Positions 11,412-24,700 are shown, counted from the first letter of the stretch. The stretch: 64,000 bases of DNA from Clitoria ternatea (GCA_037962975.1 CM075672.1:55250501-55314500), one strand, 5' to 3'. Program-made: numbers and translations. Notes: generated by a model not told the origin, from the sequence alone.

Positions 11412-12410
11412 ATACTTTTGAAGCAGATTGGATAGTGGTCTAGCCTTCTTGCTAAAATCCTTTATGAATCTTCTGTAGAAACCTGCATGGCCAAGAAAAG
11501 AATGAACCTCTCAAACACAAGAGGGGTAAGGCAAATGTGATATAACTTCTATCTTGGCAGGATCTACCTTAATTCCTTTCTCAGAGATTACATGCCCTAA
11601 AACTATTCCTTGTTTTACCATAAAATGACATTTTTCATAGTTGAAGACAAGGTTAGTTTCAATACATTTGTTTAAAACTTTATCCAAACTATCAAGGCAT
11701 GCATTAAATGAAGATCCATAAACAGTAAAATCATCCATAAACACCTCTATGAAATTTTCAATAAAATCATGGAAAATACTTATCATGCATCTTGGAAAAG
11801 TTCCAGGAGCATTACATAGGCCAAATGACATTCTCCTATAAGCAAATGTGCCAAAGGGACAAGTGAATATGGTTTTTTCTTGATCCTCAGGTGCAATATG
11901 AATCTAAAAATATCTAGAGAATCCATCAAGAAAATAGTAGTGAGATTTACCTACAAGACGCTCAAGCATTTGATCAATGAAGGGTAAAGGGAAATGGTCC
12001 TTCTTTGTTGCTTGGTTTAGTCTCCTGTAGTCAATACAGACTCTCTAACTATTTTGCACTCTAGCGGGGATCAATTCATCCTTCTCATTTTTCACAACTG
12101 TGATCCCTGTTTTCTTAGGTACCACTTGAATCGGATTCACCCATTGGCTATCAGAGATAGGGTAAATGATTCCTGCTTGTAGAAGCTTGGTAATCTCCTT
12201 CTTAACCACATCAAGGATTACAGGGTTGAGTCTCCTTTGAGGTTGTCTTATTGCTTTAGCATTTTCCTCCAGAAATATCCTATGCATGCACATGGATGGG
12301 CTAATTCCAGGAATATCTGCCAATGTCCAGCTTATAGCCTTCTTGTGCCTTTTCAGAACCTGCAGTAATTTTTCTTCTTGATTTTTATCAAGAGAAGTGG
12401 AAATTATCAC
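11412..12410 (-). pseudogene. pol: Element F reverse transcriptase, broken
   Basis: The N-terminal part (12410-12045) reads through AISWTLADIPGISPS and QRRLNPVILDVVKKEI to VPKKTG. The middle (12044-11832) has several stops. The palm segment (11831-11511) holds SFGLCNAPGTF and the active site as FMDD (VFMDDFTVYG), then GHVISEKGIKVDP. The FMDD form is usual in Athila-type RTs, so only the stops show the damage. Confidence 0.88.
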
Positions 12411-12430
12411 TAGGAGCTGTTCATCATCCC

Positions 12431-13935
12431 CTAACTATACATACTTGAGGTTCTCAGGTAGGGTTTCAACTCTAATTTGGGTGCCTGCAAAATAGACAGA
12501 ACTAACAAAGTAGGTTTGGATTCCGCTACTTGCACCTTAAAAATTTTGTTAGAGTCTTCTTGAAATCCTGCATTCATGTTAATGCATTCTAGCTCCTTAT
12601 GATTAACAGACATATTTAAAAAATCTAAATTAGCAGTTATGTATTTATCAATTTCAGCACAAATATCACAGCTTCCAGAATCATTACATGCAAAACAATT
12701 GTTTGAATCATCCATGCATTCTAAATCAACATTTTGAGAGATATCAGAAAGATATTCACAAATCAATTCATCCATAATGTCAATATGAAAAATAGAGTGA
12801 TCTTCAGATGGGTATTTCATAGCATCAAGAATATTAAATTGAACTCTAGTGTCATCAAATTCCATAGAGAGTGTTCCAGAATGAACATCTATTTTGGTTT
12901 GGGCTATTTTCAAAAATAGTCTTCCTAAAATTATAGGAACAGGAATCTGAGGCATACCTTCTTCCATATCAAGTACGAAAAAGTCAGTAGGGAAAACAAG
13001 TTGTTCTACCTGAACCAAAACATCCTCTATGACTCCAGCAGGGTAAGCAGTACTTCTATTGGCTAGTTGAATCACTACACCAGTAGGTTGTAAATTTCCA
13101 AGAGACAAAGATTTAAAAACAGACATAGGCATAACATTTATTGAAGCTCCTAAATCTAACATGTAATTTTCAAATTTGTTATTGCCTATGATACAGGGTA
13201 TAGTGAACGTACCTGGATCTTTATATTTCTCAGGGATATTTGGAACTTCCTTACCAAGCAATGCAGATACATTTCTTCTCATGCTTATCCTTTCATTTCC
13301 CTTGAGTCTCCTCTTGTGAGTACACAGTTCTTTCAGAAATTTGGCATACTTGGGAATTTGTTTGATTGCATCAAGAAGAGGTATATTCACTTCCACTTTC
13401 CTAAAAGTATCTAAAATTTCTTTGTCCACTTCTTCCATCTTCTTACTTGGAATTGCTTTAGGTGGGAAAGGAAGAAGGATATGAGGTGGAATTTGGGGTG
13501 GTTGCATCTCAGACTTTCTTGTAATTGAAGAGGGTACATCATTCTCAACTGTTGCAGGCACAGTTGTTTGCTTCTCAGGTTCCTTGGGTATGGGTACTTC
13601 AAGGTTCTTACCTGATCTTAACTGAATTGCACTCACATTTCTTGGATTTGCAGCTGGTTGAGATGGTAATTTGTCAGAGTTTTGAGACTGTAGTTGGTTC
13701 AATGATGAAGATAGTTGCCCAATTTGGTTGCTTAAACTCTGGATGGTAGCATCATTCCTTTGTTGATACTCTAAGTTCTATGCAGCCATTTGTTTTACCA
13801 GTTCTTCCAAAGAAGGGCCACTTGTGGATGGTTGGGATGTATGTCTTTGGAAGGTTGGTGCATTTCTTTGAAACAGGGGTTGGGAATTTTGTTGTTGGTT
13901 ACCTCATCTCAGGTTTGGATGGTTCCTCTAACCTG
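12431..13935 (-). pseudogene. gag-pol: Element F gag C-terminus and protease
   Basis: A 423-residue open frame (13702-12431) has the gag tail RNVSAIQLRSG and the protease active site as LDLGASINVMP, with DLG in place of DSG as is normal for Athila. Upstream, the same gag (SGPSLEELVKQMAA) is interrupted by TAG at 13778-13780 and then by the solo LTR boundary at 13940. The protease domain looks complete. Confidence 0.85.
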
Positions 13936-13940
13936 GGTTG

Positions 13941-15234
13941 TGTTAGGGAATCCCTAGAACATGAGCAGCGGAAAAAACAGGGATTCCATAGAATTTGCAA
14001 AGTGTCGTGTTTCAAAGCACAAAACAAACACAAAAAAAAACATTTTGGATTACCTCTTGAAGAACACCGAAACAGTCGTAGCCTCGTCCTTTAGGAGTCC
14101 ACACGAGCACTCCCACCAGAATCGCAACACTTGCCAACTGCTAGTTTAACGGCGTGTAGCTCTTGCAACTTTTGCGAATTTGTGTCTCACTTTAGTGAAC
14201 GGCCTATGAGCATCTTATGCTCTATTTATAGGCTTAGGTTCAACCTAATTTGTTCTCTCTAAAGAGTGGGCTCCTTACTCATTCTAAATGAGTTAGGCCC
14301 AGTAGCTTTATTTTAGTCCAACTAAAATAAAACAAAACATTTTCTGATGGGCTTACTCTATGTGTGTGACCTTATAGGCAAAATACCCGGTCATATTAAT
14401 AATAAATTATTTTATTATTAATATAAAATAAGAGCGGCATCTAGCAATGCATCATTATGTCTGAATATTATTTAATATCAATATAACCTATAAGTGATAA
14501 TTATTTAATATGTTTGTTCCTTTTGTCACGATATCCTAATTGGGCCCAAGGCATGGTCGCGTCATCCTTGTACGGCCCAATTTATTTTACTTGATACCGG
14601 AGTAGACTTGATCCGAATAAATATCTAATATTTATTCTTTCTATCATGGCCATGCATTTTCTTAGTCTTACTCCATCAAGTGGCCTATAGATATCACTCC
14701 TGTCACATAGGAGAGACAAATCCCATCTACATCACTCACATCCCTCTGCATAATTTGTTCATTGCCTAATCACAACCTTTATAGTCCTCTTATTACAAAA
14801 GACGTTTAATTGTATTAAAACAATAAACTCCTCATGTAGGAATCGTAGTGACTTCAGGTCGAAGGACTACATATACCATTATCACATTGAGAATCGTTTA
14901 TGACATTTATGTAACGATCCATGCAACGTTCTCATGGTGGGTCTGTCCAGTACATCATTACTCTTAATGTGTACCCGTGTGAAGACTTGATATCATCTAT
15001 ATCTATGATCTGTGAGATCAGGTCATCAGTACACTCACACACTAGTCTCAATGTAATTACATGTCCCCATGTAAATACTTGACTAGGGACATTTTAGGAA
15101 TAACTTTCATATGACCTATTACTCCAAGGATAAATATGTTTTAAAATAATTTTAAACTGAAATACTTATTTTATTGATAAGCAGAAAAATGATACAAATG
15201 AAAAAACATAAAGCTCATAGTGCATACACTAACA
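13941..15234 (-). mobile_element. Solo LTR, Ty1/copia-type, inside F gag
   Basis: This 1,294-bp sequence has TG..CA ends, with inverted termini TGTTAG / CTAACA. A perfect 5-bp duplication GGTTG flanks it (13936-13940 and 15235-15239). Removing it rejoins F's gag. There is no internal region or primer site, so it is the product of LTR-LTR recombination. Minus orientation is inferred from a TATAAATAG box at 14222-14230. The superfamily is a guess from LTR size and end style; coding evidence is absent. Confidence 0.9.
14222..14230 (-). promoter_or_regulatory. TATA box of the solo LTR
   Basis: TATAAATAG on the minus strand lies in the last quarter of the LTR, the usual U3/R border position. This sets the orientation call. 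Confidence 0.55.
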
Positions 15235-16338
15235 GGTTGTTGGTGGAAAGGTCATGGTTTTGTTGCTGTTGTTGTGGTAAAGGTCTATCATGGTAGATCT
15301 TAGCTGCATAGGCTTGGGGACTATTATTATCCTTTTCTTGTAGAGAAGGACAACAATCAGTGGGGTGCTCTTGTGAAGAGCAGATGCCACACACTTTAGC
15401 AGTCATGGATTTTTGATTTACTGCTAATTGTGTGACCAGGGTGGTGAGAGCATCAAGTTTACTCTCTAATTTAATGCCAGATACACTAGAATTTGAATCA
15501 TATGAACTTTTGAAAGCATCATTTCTTACACTAAATTGTTGAGAACTAGATGCCATTGTTTTAATCAAATTCCTTACTTCAGCAGTAGTCATATCTCCTG
15601 AAGCTCCTCCACTTGCCGCATCTATCAAGTTGCGATCAACATGGTGCAGACCTTCATAAAAGTACTGAAGAAGAAGTTGTTCAGAAATTTGGTGGTGAGG
15701 GCAACTTGTATAGATTTTCTTGAATCTTTCTGAATATTCATAAAGAATTTCTCCGGAGAGTTGCCTAATGCCAGATATGTCCTTTCGAATTGCAGTTGTT
15801 CTAGAGGTAGGAAAGAATTTTTCCAAGAACATTTTCTTTAAGTCATTCCAACTTGTGATTGATCTTGGAGCAAGGTAGTAGAGCCAATCCTTAGCAACAC
15901 CCTCTAAAGAATGAGGAAACGCTTTAAGATAGACATGGTCTTCTTGAACGTTCTGGGTTTCATTATGGAGAACACAATGTGGAATTCTTTGAGGTGTTTG
16001 TGCGGATCTTCACCCGCAAGACCATGAAACTTAGGCAACAAGTGTATAAGTCCGGTCTTAAGCATAAAAGGGACACCCTCTTCAGGATATTGAATACACA
16101 AACTTCCGTATGTGAATTCGGGTGCAACTAGTTCTCTAAGAGTTCTTTCACGGGGTACAGCTATATCAGAAAAACTAGCAGTAGTACTTTCAGCAGATTC
16201 AGATGAGATACTATCACTATCAATATTAACAAAGTTATTATTAAATCTAGCTTCTCTAATTAATCTATGAAAATTTCTATCAATTTCAAGATCAAATGAA
16301 TATAAATACTCAAAAGTCCTTCTAGTCATACATAACAT
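15235..16338 (-). pseudogene. gag: Element F gag N-terminal half, frameshifted
   Basis: The first frame (16338-15904) contains the Athila gag signature IHLLPKFHGLAGEDPHKHL. It slips out of frame near 15955, where one base appears to be missing. The correct frame then gives AFPHSLEGVAKDWLYYL and continues in 15832-15235 with FFPTSRTTAIRKDI and a CCHC knuckle, CGICSSQEHPTDCC. The last residues before 15235 are followed by the inserted solo LTR. Confidence 0.85.
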
Positions 16339-16517
16339 ACAATAAGATATTTCATGATCATGAGCAATATATCATAAGAATCCTAAATCATGCAAAAGGA
16401 ATAAAATAAAACAAACAAACAAACAAAAGAAATTTTTTATTATATATATATATTTTTTAAAATTTTCAATTTATATTAAAAAAATTAATTTAAAACAAGA
16501 ATTTTCCTAAAGATCGT

Positions 16518-16538
16518 TGATCCCCGGCTGCGGCGCCA
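16518..16538 (-). other. Primer binding site of element F
   Basis: On the minus strand TGGCGCCGCAGCCGGGGAT lies a few bases inside the LTR end. It closely resembles the TGGCGCCGTTGCCGGGGA site of Athila/TAT elements, with two mismatches in the middle. Confidence 0.85.
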
Positions 16539-16543
16539 AAATT

Positions 16544-17929
16544 TGACGTGTATTTTTTTACTGTCGTGGTTCCGTCAAATTAATACATTAAAATTAATTA
16601 ACATAGTACTAGGGTGTCAACCTAGGTCGTTCTCTCAAGGATCAACACAAAAATTTAGGAAAATCAAGTTTAAAATTAATTTTTACAAACAGAAATTCAA
16701 CAAACATACAAATACAATTGGGGGGGTTGATTGATTGGTTGTCATAATTAAAATCAAAACAAAGTAAATATAAGATTTGGAACAATAAATAACAAGCGAT
16801 TGATTTTCTTAGAGTATTGTAATTAAATTTATCCTCGGTTCACTAAAGATAATTTGTACACTTCCATTAATGTTAATTTCTTAGCTCAATTTGAATTAAT
16901 CAACTAAGCCTCTTTTTCAATTCATAATTCCTTTACTTTCATTTAAAAAAATAAATATTTTAATCAAGCATCCTAATTAAGCAAAAGGAGTCAAGATCGT
17001 AAAATCTAGGAATTATTGAGCATATGTAAGAACATCGCCTACATACATAATCTATTCTCGAATTATGGAATTAAGCAAACCTTAATTATTAAAAGTGATT
17101 ATGAAAATATTCATTAAGCATGCATATTTCCTTATTCCATTTTAATTTAAAATCTTATTTTATTCCATTTGTATAATTAAACCGATTAAGCATACAAATT
17201 TAATTAAACATAATGGAATTAAATAAGCAGAGTAAGATTATGAAGATATAGACAATAATAAAAGCATACTATATTAAAAATAAGAACCTGGTGCCAAAAA
17301 CAATAAAAAAATGGACGAGTGGAATGCTAGTGCCAATTTAATAAATTTTCAGTGTTGATTCCACTTGATGAATGCGTTTCCTGCTATTTTCCACTTGATG
17401 AATCGATTCTTCAAAGTGCATGAATCGATTCGGCAAATACTGGGCAATTTTCTCACATGAATCGATTCCTCAGTGGTGGGAATCGATTCCCAAGGCCCAT
17501 GAATCAATTCCTAGTGGGATGAATCGATTCCCAGGGCTTTGAAACACTCATGAATCGATTCCTAGGGGTAGGGAATCGATTCCCAGCTATATGAATCGAT
17601 TCGTAGGAGGCATGAATCAATTCCTGGCTATGATTTTACATGGGAATTGATTCCCAAGTTGGTGAATTGATTCCCAGGCCTGTTCTAGTGTTTTTCTTGC
17701 ATTTTTGACCATTTCTTGAGGCGTGGCTTCTTCTGTTTGACCTGTGGTAATTATTTTTCAATTGCAGGCTCAATCATACACTATAAAACAAGAGAAACCA
17801 AGATTTCATTATTTTCATTAAAAATTAATCCTTAATTCATTTTCAAATTAAATATTAAATAAAGCTCAAATGATGAAAATGTATTAAAATGCAATATATT
17901 ACACAATAAGTGATAGCAAATTATACACA
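16544..17929 (-). repeat. 5' LTR of element F
   Basis: The inner end, ACACGTCA on the minus strand, abuts the primer site. The outer end is placed at 17929 (TGTGTATAA on the minus strand), giving TG..CA termini and 1,386 bp. The outer limit is unconfirmed because the partner LTR is outside the window. It contains the dense ATCGAT palindrome array at 17399-17673. Confidence 0.7.
17399..17673. repeat. ATCGAT palindrome array in F LTR
   Basis: About a dozen copies of GAATCGATTC or one-base variants (GAATCAATTC, GAATTGATTC) occur here. Most neighbours start 20-22 bp apart, with larger gaps (such as 30 bp before the last pair). Spacers share no obvious sequence beyond CC or TG at the motif edges. 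Confidence 0.9.
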
Positions 17930-18103
17930 TTTAAAGTGAGGAATTAAGGATAAATCATGCATCATCGTTTAACATCTAGGAAGTGAGCCGGTTATCCTGA
18001 TATTCATAATCTCCCATTGTTCATAATGATTATCATAGAATAGTGTTGTTGTTTTTCTAGCTTAGCATGCTAGTGATTCTTTTTTCCTACATTTGGTTTA
18101 CTT

Positions 18104-18385
18104 ATGAGGGAAAAATTGTTAATGTTAAGGGAAGAAAATATTAGTGGGAAAAACATTGGCATAATTCACATAGCCATCACGCAAGAGGAAGCCATAGATC
18201 CTTCACATACTTTCGAGGTTGCCTTGGACAATTTTAGGGGTCATATGACTAGGTCAAGGACCAAGAAAGCTAGAGAGGCACTCCAAAACCATTTGGCTTC
18301 TTCCATGGATACCTTAGTTAGGCCCAATCCCAAGGAGGAGCTCTTGAAGACCCTTACCCTTTTCTCTTGCTCTATAGAAGGGTAA
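18104..18385 (+). pseudogene. Gypsy polyprotein C-terminal tail (remnant J)
   Basis: This 93-residue plus-strand frame contains HMTRSRTKKAREALQNHL, which resembles the GPMTRSRTKK..EAL tail found at the ends of several plant chromovirus polyproteins. Nothing upstream of it is recognisable because element F abuts at 17929. It is the 3' end of a truncated element; the clade is not decidable. Confidence 0.5.
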
Positions 18386-19565
18386 TGGGCTTGCTTTCAT
18401 GGTTTGGGCCTCTTATGGGTCTCTTTATTGGGTATGGGCTTTTTTGTACATATTTTTCATTTTATTATTTTTTTAGGAATATTTTAAGATTAGAAATTAG
18501 GACTTAGTTTTGGGCCTTGCATGGTCATATTTTACATTTTGGTCCACTTTTGGGCCTTGTATAGGTGTTAGGTTGTTTTGGGCTTCTTTTAGGCCATGTA
18601 GTTTTAGGTTTTGGGCCTTGGTGAAGCTTTTTCAAGCCCACCCAAGCCAAATCTGAATTTTAGATTTCAAGGAGGTATAATTACCTCTCTCATTTGTAAA
18701 ACTCTCATAATTTGAATGCTAATAGTTTTTAGTGTGAGAAACTCTCTCTTCTCTCTAGAAAGTAAAAGCTCTAGGCTTCTTTCTCTAGTCTTTTCCTTTG
18801 GACTCTCTCCAAAAGGTGGTGACAAACACTTCCATATGTCTCTAACTCCTAGAGAGTGACGGCACCATTAGTCCACCCTTGCTTCTCCATTATCTCCTTT
18901 ATTTCTCCTAAATTCTAGGTTAGATCTAGGTTCTTCCAACTCCAAACCTCCATCCTCCATTCAAGAGCATTTTGGTTTCCTTTTCCACTCCTTTGATTCC
19001 GTGTGCAACATCTCTAATGGTTAAGGTTTCTTGGATCTAAGCAAGATAGAGAAGAAGATCCACCTCTCCTATGCTTATAAATCAAGGATTTCCTATAATA
19101 ATAATAGAAGCCACTTTTATTTTTATCCACTAAAACATTACCCATCTACTCAAAAGAAATGAAAAGAAACTATTTGGCATGTGATCTTGGAAACCTTCAT
19201 GTTATTCTCAATGTAAGAACAATGATAAGCATCATATTGAATTGCTGCCATGTAATTTTGTAGAGGTTGAAGTCAACTAAATGCTTCAAACATGTAAAAT
19301 ATTAAACTCTTGAAACATATAACTAGTAAGCAAACTATGTTGTTTTTGAAAAATTTTATCATACACCGAGTATGAAAATTTTTTTTAAGGCATGAACATG
19401 AAAGAGGAACTGAACCATTCACCCAATTAAAAAAAAACTAAGTAACATGGTAACAAACCTAAACACACTAAAACTTCACCTTGTGTAGGTTCCGTCCATA
19501 AAGGTCTTCGTTCATAGATGTCTGCTTTTGGTTTTTTCAATATTTTCCCTTAAATAGGTGATGAC
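18386..19565 (+). other. Probable LTR/3' non-coding remnant of J, then unassigned AT-rich DNA
   Basis: After the J frame the sequence has repeated GGGCTT/GGGCCT phrases to about 18660 and a pyrimidine-rich stretch with TCTCTCTT near 18745. This is suggestive of an LTR leader, but no boundaries can be set. From about 19090 to 19560 it is AT-rich with no frame or repeat that I can identify. Confidence 0.35.
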
Positions 19566-21730
19566 TGTAACATCCCAAATTTTTATGAAGATGAGTAATA
19601 TGGTAATGAGAGGTGTTTTAAAACCTTTATTTTATAGTTGACAATCAGAATTTAAAATAGAGTGATTGATGAGTGGAAATAAAGACTTCTTGAGTATGAA
19701 TGGATAGAGAGAGTGGTATATATATACCTCATGTAATGTGTATGAATGGTTGAGACATGTTCTAAATACCTAATAAGAGGTGAATAATGTGTTGGAATTG
19801 TTCAAATTGAATTGGTAGGAGTTTTGGTATGAAGAGTTGTTAAATTCCTCACGTTTCTGCACTTGAACTGATATTCTCGCTCAAGCGAGATGGATTCTCG
19901 CTCAAGCGAGAATCCCCTACACCATTATTGTGGCCTCTGGCCTAATCTCGCCCAGGCAAGTGGGTTACTCGCTCAAGCGAGTTGAGTGTGAAGCGAGCAG
20001 AAGAGATTCTGGACGAATCTCGCTCAAGCGGATGTTGTCGCGCTTGAGCGAGCGAGAGAGGAAATGGGTTCTGAGTGTTTTTCGCTCAAGCGAGCTTGGG
20101 ACGCTTGAGCGAGTGAAGGGAGTCTGATGCTGGGACTCTAGGCAAAATTCACTAAGAGGAAAATAATAATGATGATTATGATAATAAGGCCAAATGACCA
20201 CACATGTGCATTGTGGTGAGTGTGTGAACTTCGGTTCTCTCTCTCTTGTCCACGTTGGAAGGGAGTGATGATTGCTGAGAGAATTAGCATTAAATGCTGA
20301 TGGACTTGCATTAAATGAGGATGGGATATTGAGATGATGAGAGTGGGACGCTGATGGGGCTGAGATGATAAGGCCTTGGTTGTATGTTTTTCTCCTCACT
20401 CTCTCTTTATTCTTCGTTGGTGCATGTCATGGAGGAGAGAAACACTCCTCCTTCTCTCTAGAACTTGTTGGAGCTCCTACTTCATCTTCGTCCTCTCTTT
20501 CATCTTCTTCTTCCACTTACGCATGGTGTAGAACCGAGTGGAATCAACATGGTGATGGCAACAATGTGTGGCTGTGTATGGGACAACATGGTGCTGTGTG
20601 TTCTGGAGGTTGGGTTCAGGTCCCCTTTCCTGTTCCCTAGTGCTTCCTCTTCGTCTTCCTTTTCTTCTCCCTTCATACGATGGGCTGATGGAGCCTCGGT
20701 GTGTGAAGCCTGCAGCAGTTTGTTGTTGCCTCGATTGTGGATGCATGATGGTCCACTGTGATGAGGTTGTATTACTCTTGGGAGGATGAAGACATGCATG
20801 ATGCATGGAGGCATGGTGGTCCTCCATTGTTGTTGAAGGTGTATGGTGCTGCTCGTGTGGAGGAAGGCATGGTTGTGTGCCTTGGGAGCTTGGTGGTTGC
20901 TGTTCAAGGGTGGAGCAGCATTTGAAGTCAGAGTTATGCTTGGTAGCTGATCTGCTTTGAGAGGAAGCAGTGGCTGGTTCTCCAAGGCTGAGAGCGTGTG
21001 CTGGGACGACTGGGAGCCATGTTGGCTCTTCCCACGTTTGGAAGCCAAGCAGAGTGCTGCTGTGGCTGGGCCGAGTGGCCATGTGACTTCTGAAACGTCA
21101 TTCCAGGGAAGGGGGCTTTGCATCTCAAATGCATGGTTTATGGACGGGTTTCCGGGTGAAATTCTTACACTGTGATGTGTGATATTTGATGTGTGTTGCT
21201 TTGTTGATTTCTGAGTGAGTAGTAGTCCGGATACGCATGATGAATATGCTCAGTTTGATGTTGTTGAATTCCGTCCATGTAATATGTGTTGATGTTCATG
21301 ATGATGATTATGTTAAAATGCTTGAGATGCATGTTATGTTGATGCTGAGTGCATGGTGTGGTCCTCTATTAGTCCCTGTGTGTAATTGTACATTTAAATG
21401 TATGTGATGCTTGTTGTTGCATATGCTTATGATGAATGAATGAATGGGGACTATGATGATGAATACCGAGTAGGCTTTATATATATATGAAAGCATGAGA
21501 GCTTATGGTAAAGGATACATCCGAGTGATAAAGGACAATCCGAGTGGAATATTTTGTGTAAGAGCATGGGATGTTTACTGGTGTTAGATTCCGAGTGGAA
21601 TTCTATATAAAATGGTGTGAGGCTTAGAAATGCTAAGGCCGAATGGATCCCATGAATGTGAGGCTCGTGGATGATGATAATCCGAGTGGATGGCATAGTG
21701 ATTGCCGAGTGGTTATGATGTGAGCCGAGT
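19566..21730 (+). mobile_element. Solo LTR B, left part
   Basis: The LTR begins TGTAACATCCC, preceded by ATGAC (19561-19565). Its other end (GCGTTACA, 56784) is followed by ATGAC (56785-56789). No primer site or polypurine tract flanks it, so B is a solo LTR of about 4.45 kb, now split by element C. It contains CGCT..AGCG palindromes (19876-20115), CCGAGTG heptamers near 21480-21730 and the leader phrase TCAAATGCATGG also seen in D. Overlapping open frames at 20365-21140 on both strands look like chance. Confidence 0.9.
19876..20115. repeat. CGCT..AGCG palindrome-pair cluster in B LTR (5' part)
   Basis: Identical 14-mers CTCGCTCAAGCGAG start at 19876 and 19897, 21 bp apart. A second pair starts at 19947 and 19968, also 21 bp. 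Two further pairs near 20018 and 20080 are inverted (CTCAAG facing CTTGAG) and spaced 19-20 bp. Confidence 0.9.
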
Positions 21731-24700
21731 TATAACACCCCTAATTTTCTGTACTCGAATCCCGATGTGATCGACATAATTAATAAAAATTGCGAATAAA
21801 TTTTTCGCGTTTGAAAATATTTCTAAGACATCACCATGACCACATCATGACCCAAATCACAGAAAAACCAGAGAGTGAGATTATAAAACCTGAAGCTGGA
21901 TCGATAAATAAATTGCCCATAACGGTATACGAAAATAATAGAGTTTACAGCGGAAGAAGAATATGTATACCGGGCACACGCCTAGTCCCATATATGACGA
22001 TATGAGAAAAGGCTCGGCAAAACACGCAATGGCATATCGTAAGCCTAATAGACATCCATCATCCTTTTACATAATTATATAAGCATGTAATGCCTAAGAT
22101 ATAATTACATATACATAAATATATTCATCTACATTCGGGGATCTTCTCCCGACTATCACAACCATCAATTAACATCATTCAATTTCAATCCTTCTAATAC
22201 ACTTCAAATCATCTCTTACATTCTATATATATATATATCATTCATCAATTCAATGGAGTAACTTATACATACTCAAAATCTCTAAATCATCTATACAATC
22301 ATATACAATTTATTCATTACACAAGAATCCATAAATGATGCCGGCCAAGGCACTTCCATTACCACTATTTACCTTCACCCAAGCTTTAATTGAAATCTGA
22401 ACTCATCCCATGGTAACCTACATCACAATGCTAAAAAGGAGACCACATGTGAGAGTGAGTTATACATTCAAAATGACGAATAATATATATATTGTGATCA
22501 TGTGTATATGCATACAACGTCATGTGTGCTCTGCTATCAAAATACTAAATTATCATTCATTCATTACCTCATTATCACAATAGGCATACAAGCCTCATGA
22601 ATCGCAATTCATATCATAAATAAGCACAAGCACATACATAATCATATACACAATCACCAGCCACTTATCAACAAGGGCATTCATATTCATTATCATCATT
22701 AATCATAAACAGTCACGCCCTTCATCACATTGGGCCGTAAATACAGTTCGTCATATCCACATCATTTCGTTTATTCATATATTCTCTTACTTTTATGTGG
22801 TCTTCCATTATATTAACTTCTCATCTCATCAACACCAATACCATCATCTCAATCATCATCAATCATCATCATATTCTGGCATATCTCCATGCTATATGCA
22901 AATGCTCTTATGGCTAATGCATATGCACAATGGAATAATCAACAACAAATGCGGATCCGACTATGGGAATAAACACCAAGTTGTGGGTCAAGCATAGGTG
23001 TGCTACTATGCCCCTACTGCAGTAGTAAAATGTGTACACATATCTCAAAGCATGCATGCATCTCGATAACATCTTTTTCTGGTACCAAACCGCTATCGCC
23101 CATCTATAGCACTAGTCACCCTGTGACTTGCGGATCAACAACATGGCCTCACTTGCCAAAAGTGCTACGGGCCTCTCCCGAACACACATCGAGAGAGCCG
23201 TGCCCCGTCGGACACCGAGGTAACTCGCTCACTATAGAGCCGCCCGCCCACTAGGCCTGCCACATAGGGTGCCTCATCACCAAACTATGGACAGCTTCAT
23301 GACTCACACACCGAGTCACAGGGGAAATCAACAATACGCTCGTGCACTGAGCCGCCCTCCCACTGGGCCTGCCTAGTGAAACCCCCTAATATTCCACATA
23401 GACAGCGATGATATGCCATGGATGCAATGCAAATGCAAATCAAATGCATCCTCACTCTGTGCATCCTAAATGCCACTCATCAAACATCATCATCATCATC
23501 ATTATAATCACCAACACCACCATACACCTTAGTGGGTTTCAACCTTGTTGGTTTCATAATTATTATTTTCAAGTTTTAATGTGGCATTTCCATCTCAACA
23601 TATTTTCGCATATATTTCACATCATACACGCAAGTCAATACTTGTAAACAGCCACTATGGCATTTCAACATCACATATTATTCATCAATATTACCATACT
23701 TCATTTAGTGGATTTTCATCTCATCATTCATAACAATCCATACATGGATATCAAAGGGCATAGCAATCATCATAATATTAATCCACACACGTGGCAACAA
23801 GGTGTTACGAATTACATATACATATATAGCAACCATAATTGCCTCACACACATGTAAGTCAATTACTTGCACCCATCACAAGAATATCATAATAGTTCTC
23901 AATAATTATCAAATTGTCATTTCAATTAGTTCAATACATATACATGGCAAGGCAAGCATAAGTATAGAACATATACAACAATCACCATCAAACTACTCAT
24001 GCAATTTGAATATATAACTCCTCTCCTACCTCAAGGGAAGAGCCAAAACGATTCCAATGCTCCGAATGCTCCATCACATCACCCGGAATATGATCTACAT
24101 AATATACATATGCATTCATACAATTAATAATCCATCTCAAGGCATTCCTCATAATTCTTATACATTTGCTAGCTTATCATAAAGCCCAACATCAAGTCCT
24201 AGACTTGGTAAACACCAAGCTATGTAATTGTATTAGGCTTCGGGAATTTCTTTCCCAAAGTCAAGATCCTCTAGATCTTAAAGGCTAACTACATTCTACA
24301 TCATTTACTTCTCATCAAGATTCATAATATATCAATAGAGGGGAAACATACATGATTTCGTAACATACCATAGACATATACTTAGCTTGCCATGGCCTTA
24401 AGTCATTCCCCAATCACCTCTAAGACAAACCACACATATACCCTTAGTGAATTCTCTTGTTTTTCCATACTAAAAGGGATTTTGGGAAATAGTGAGCCCA
24501 TAATAATTTCAACATTAAGACATGAGAAAAGCTTACTTTTATTCTTAAAAATAGTGGGACATATCACAAATATCACCTATTAGTCCCAATTTGATAACCA
24601 TAAAAAGTTGGGTTCAAAACCCCCTTAAACTTGAATTTTTCAACGCAATAGGTTCAGTATTTTTCTCCTAATGAGAGTTAGAAAACTCCAATTAATGTGA

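Larger units (their letters stand above)
9338..17929 (-). mobile_element. Element F: degenerate Athila-like Ty3/gypsy element
   Basis: F is a minus-strand element with a 1.39-kb 5' LTR at right, a GGCGCC-type primer site, gag, DLGAS protease, RT, RNase H and integrase remnants, and the post-pol motif of Athila-type elements. The 3' LTR is not in the window because element A is inserted at 9337/9338. A 1.29-kb solo LTR interrupts gag. Frameshifts and stops are spread over gag, RT and integrase, so F is old and dead. Confidence 0.85.

Noticed and set aside
17399..17673. Possible CRISPR array (short repeats with unique spacers)
   Set aside because: Repeats are 11-bp palindromes, spacers about 10 bp, in a plant LTR; no cas genes and far too short.
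18104..18385. Small host gene
   Set aside because: The TRSRTKK-like tail matches retroelement polyprotein ends; no start context or upstream exons.
20365..21140. Several overlapping open frames on both strands (up to 207 residues), one with a signal-peptide-like start
   Set aside because: Lies inside solo LTR B, frames overlap on both strands, low-complexity Ser/His/Gln-rich products, no recognised domain.
21790..22005. 71-residue frame, identical at 29498-29713
   Set aside because: Same place in both LTRs of element C; identity reflects LTR duplication.
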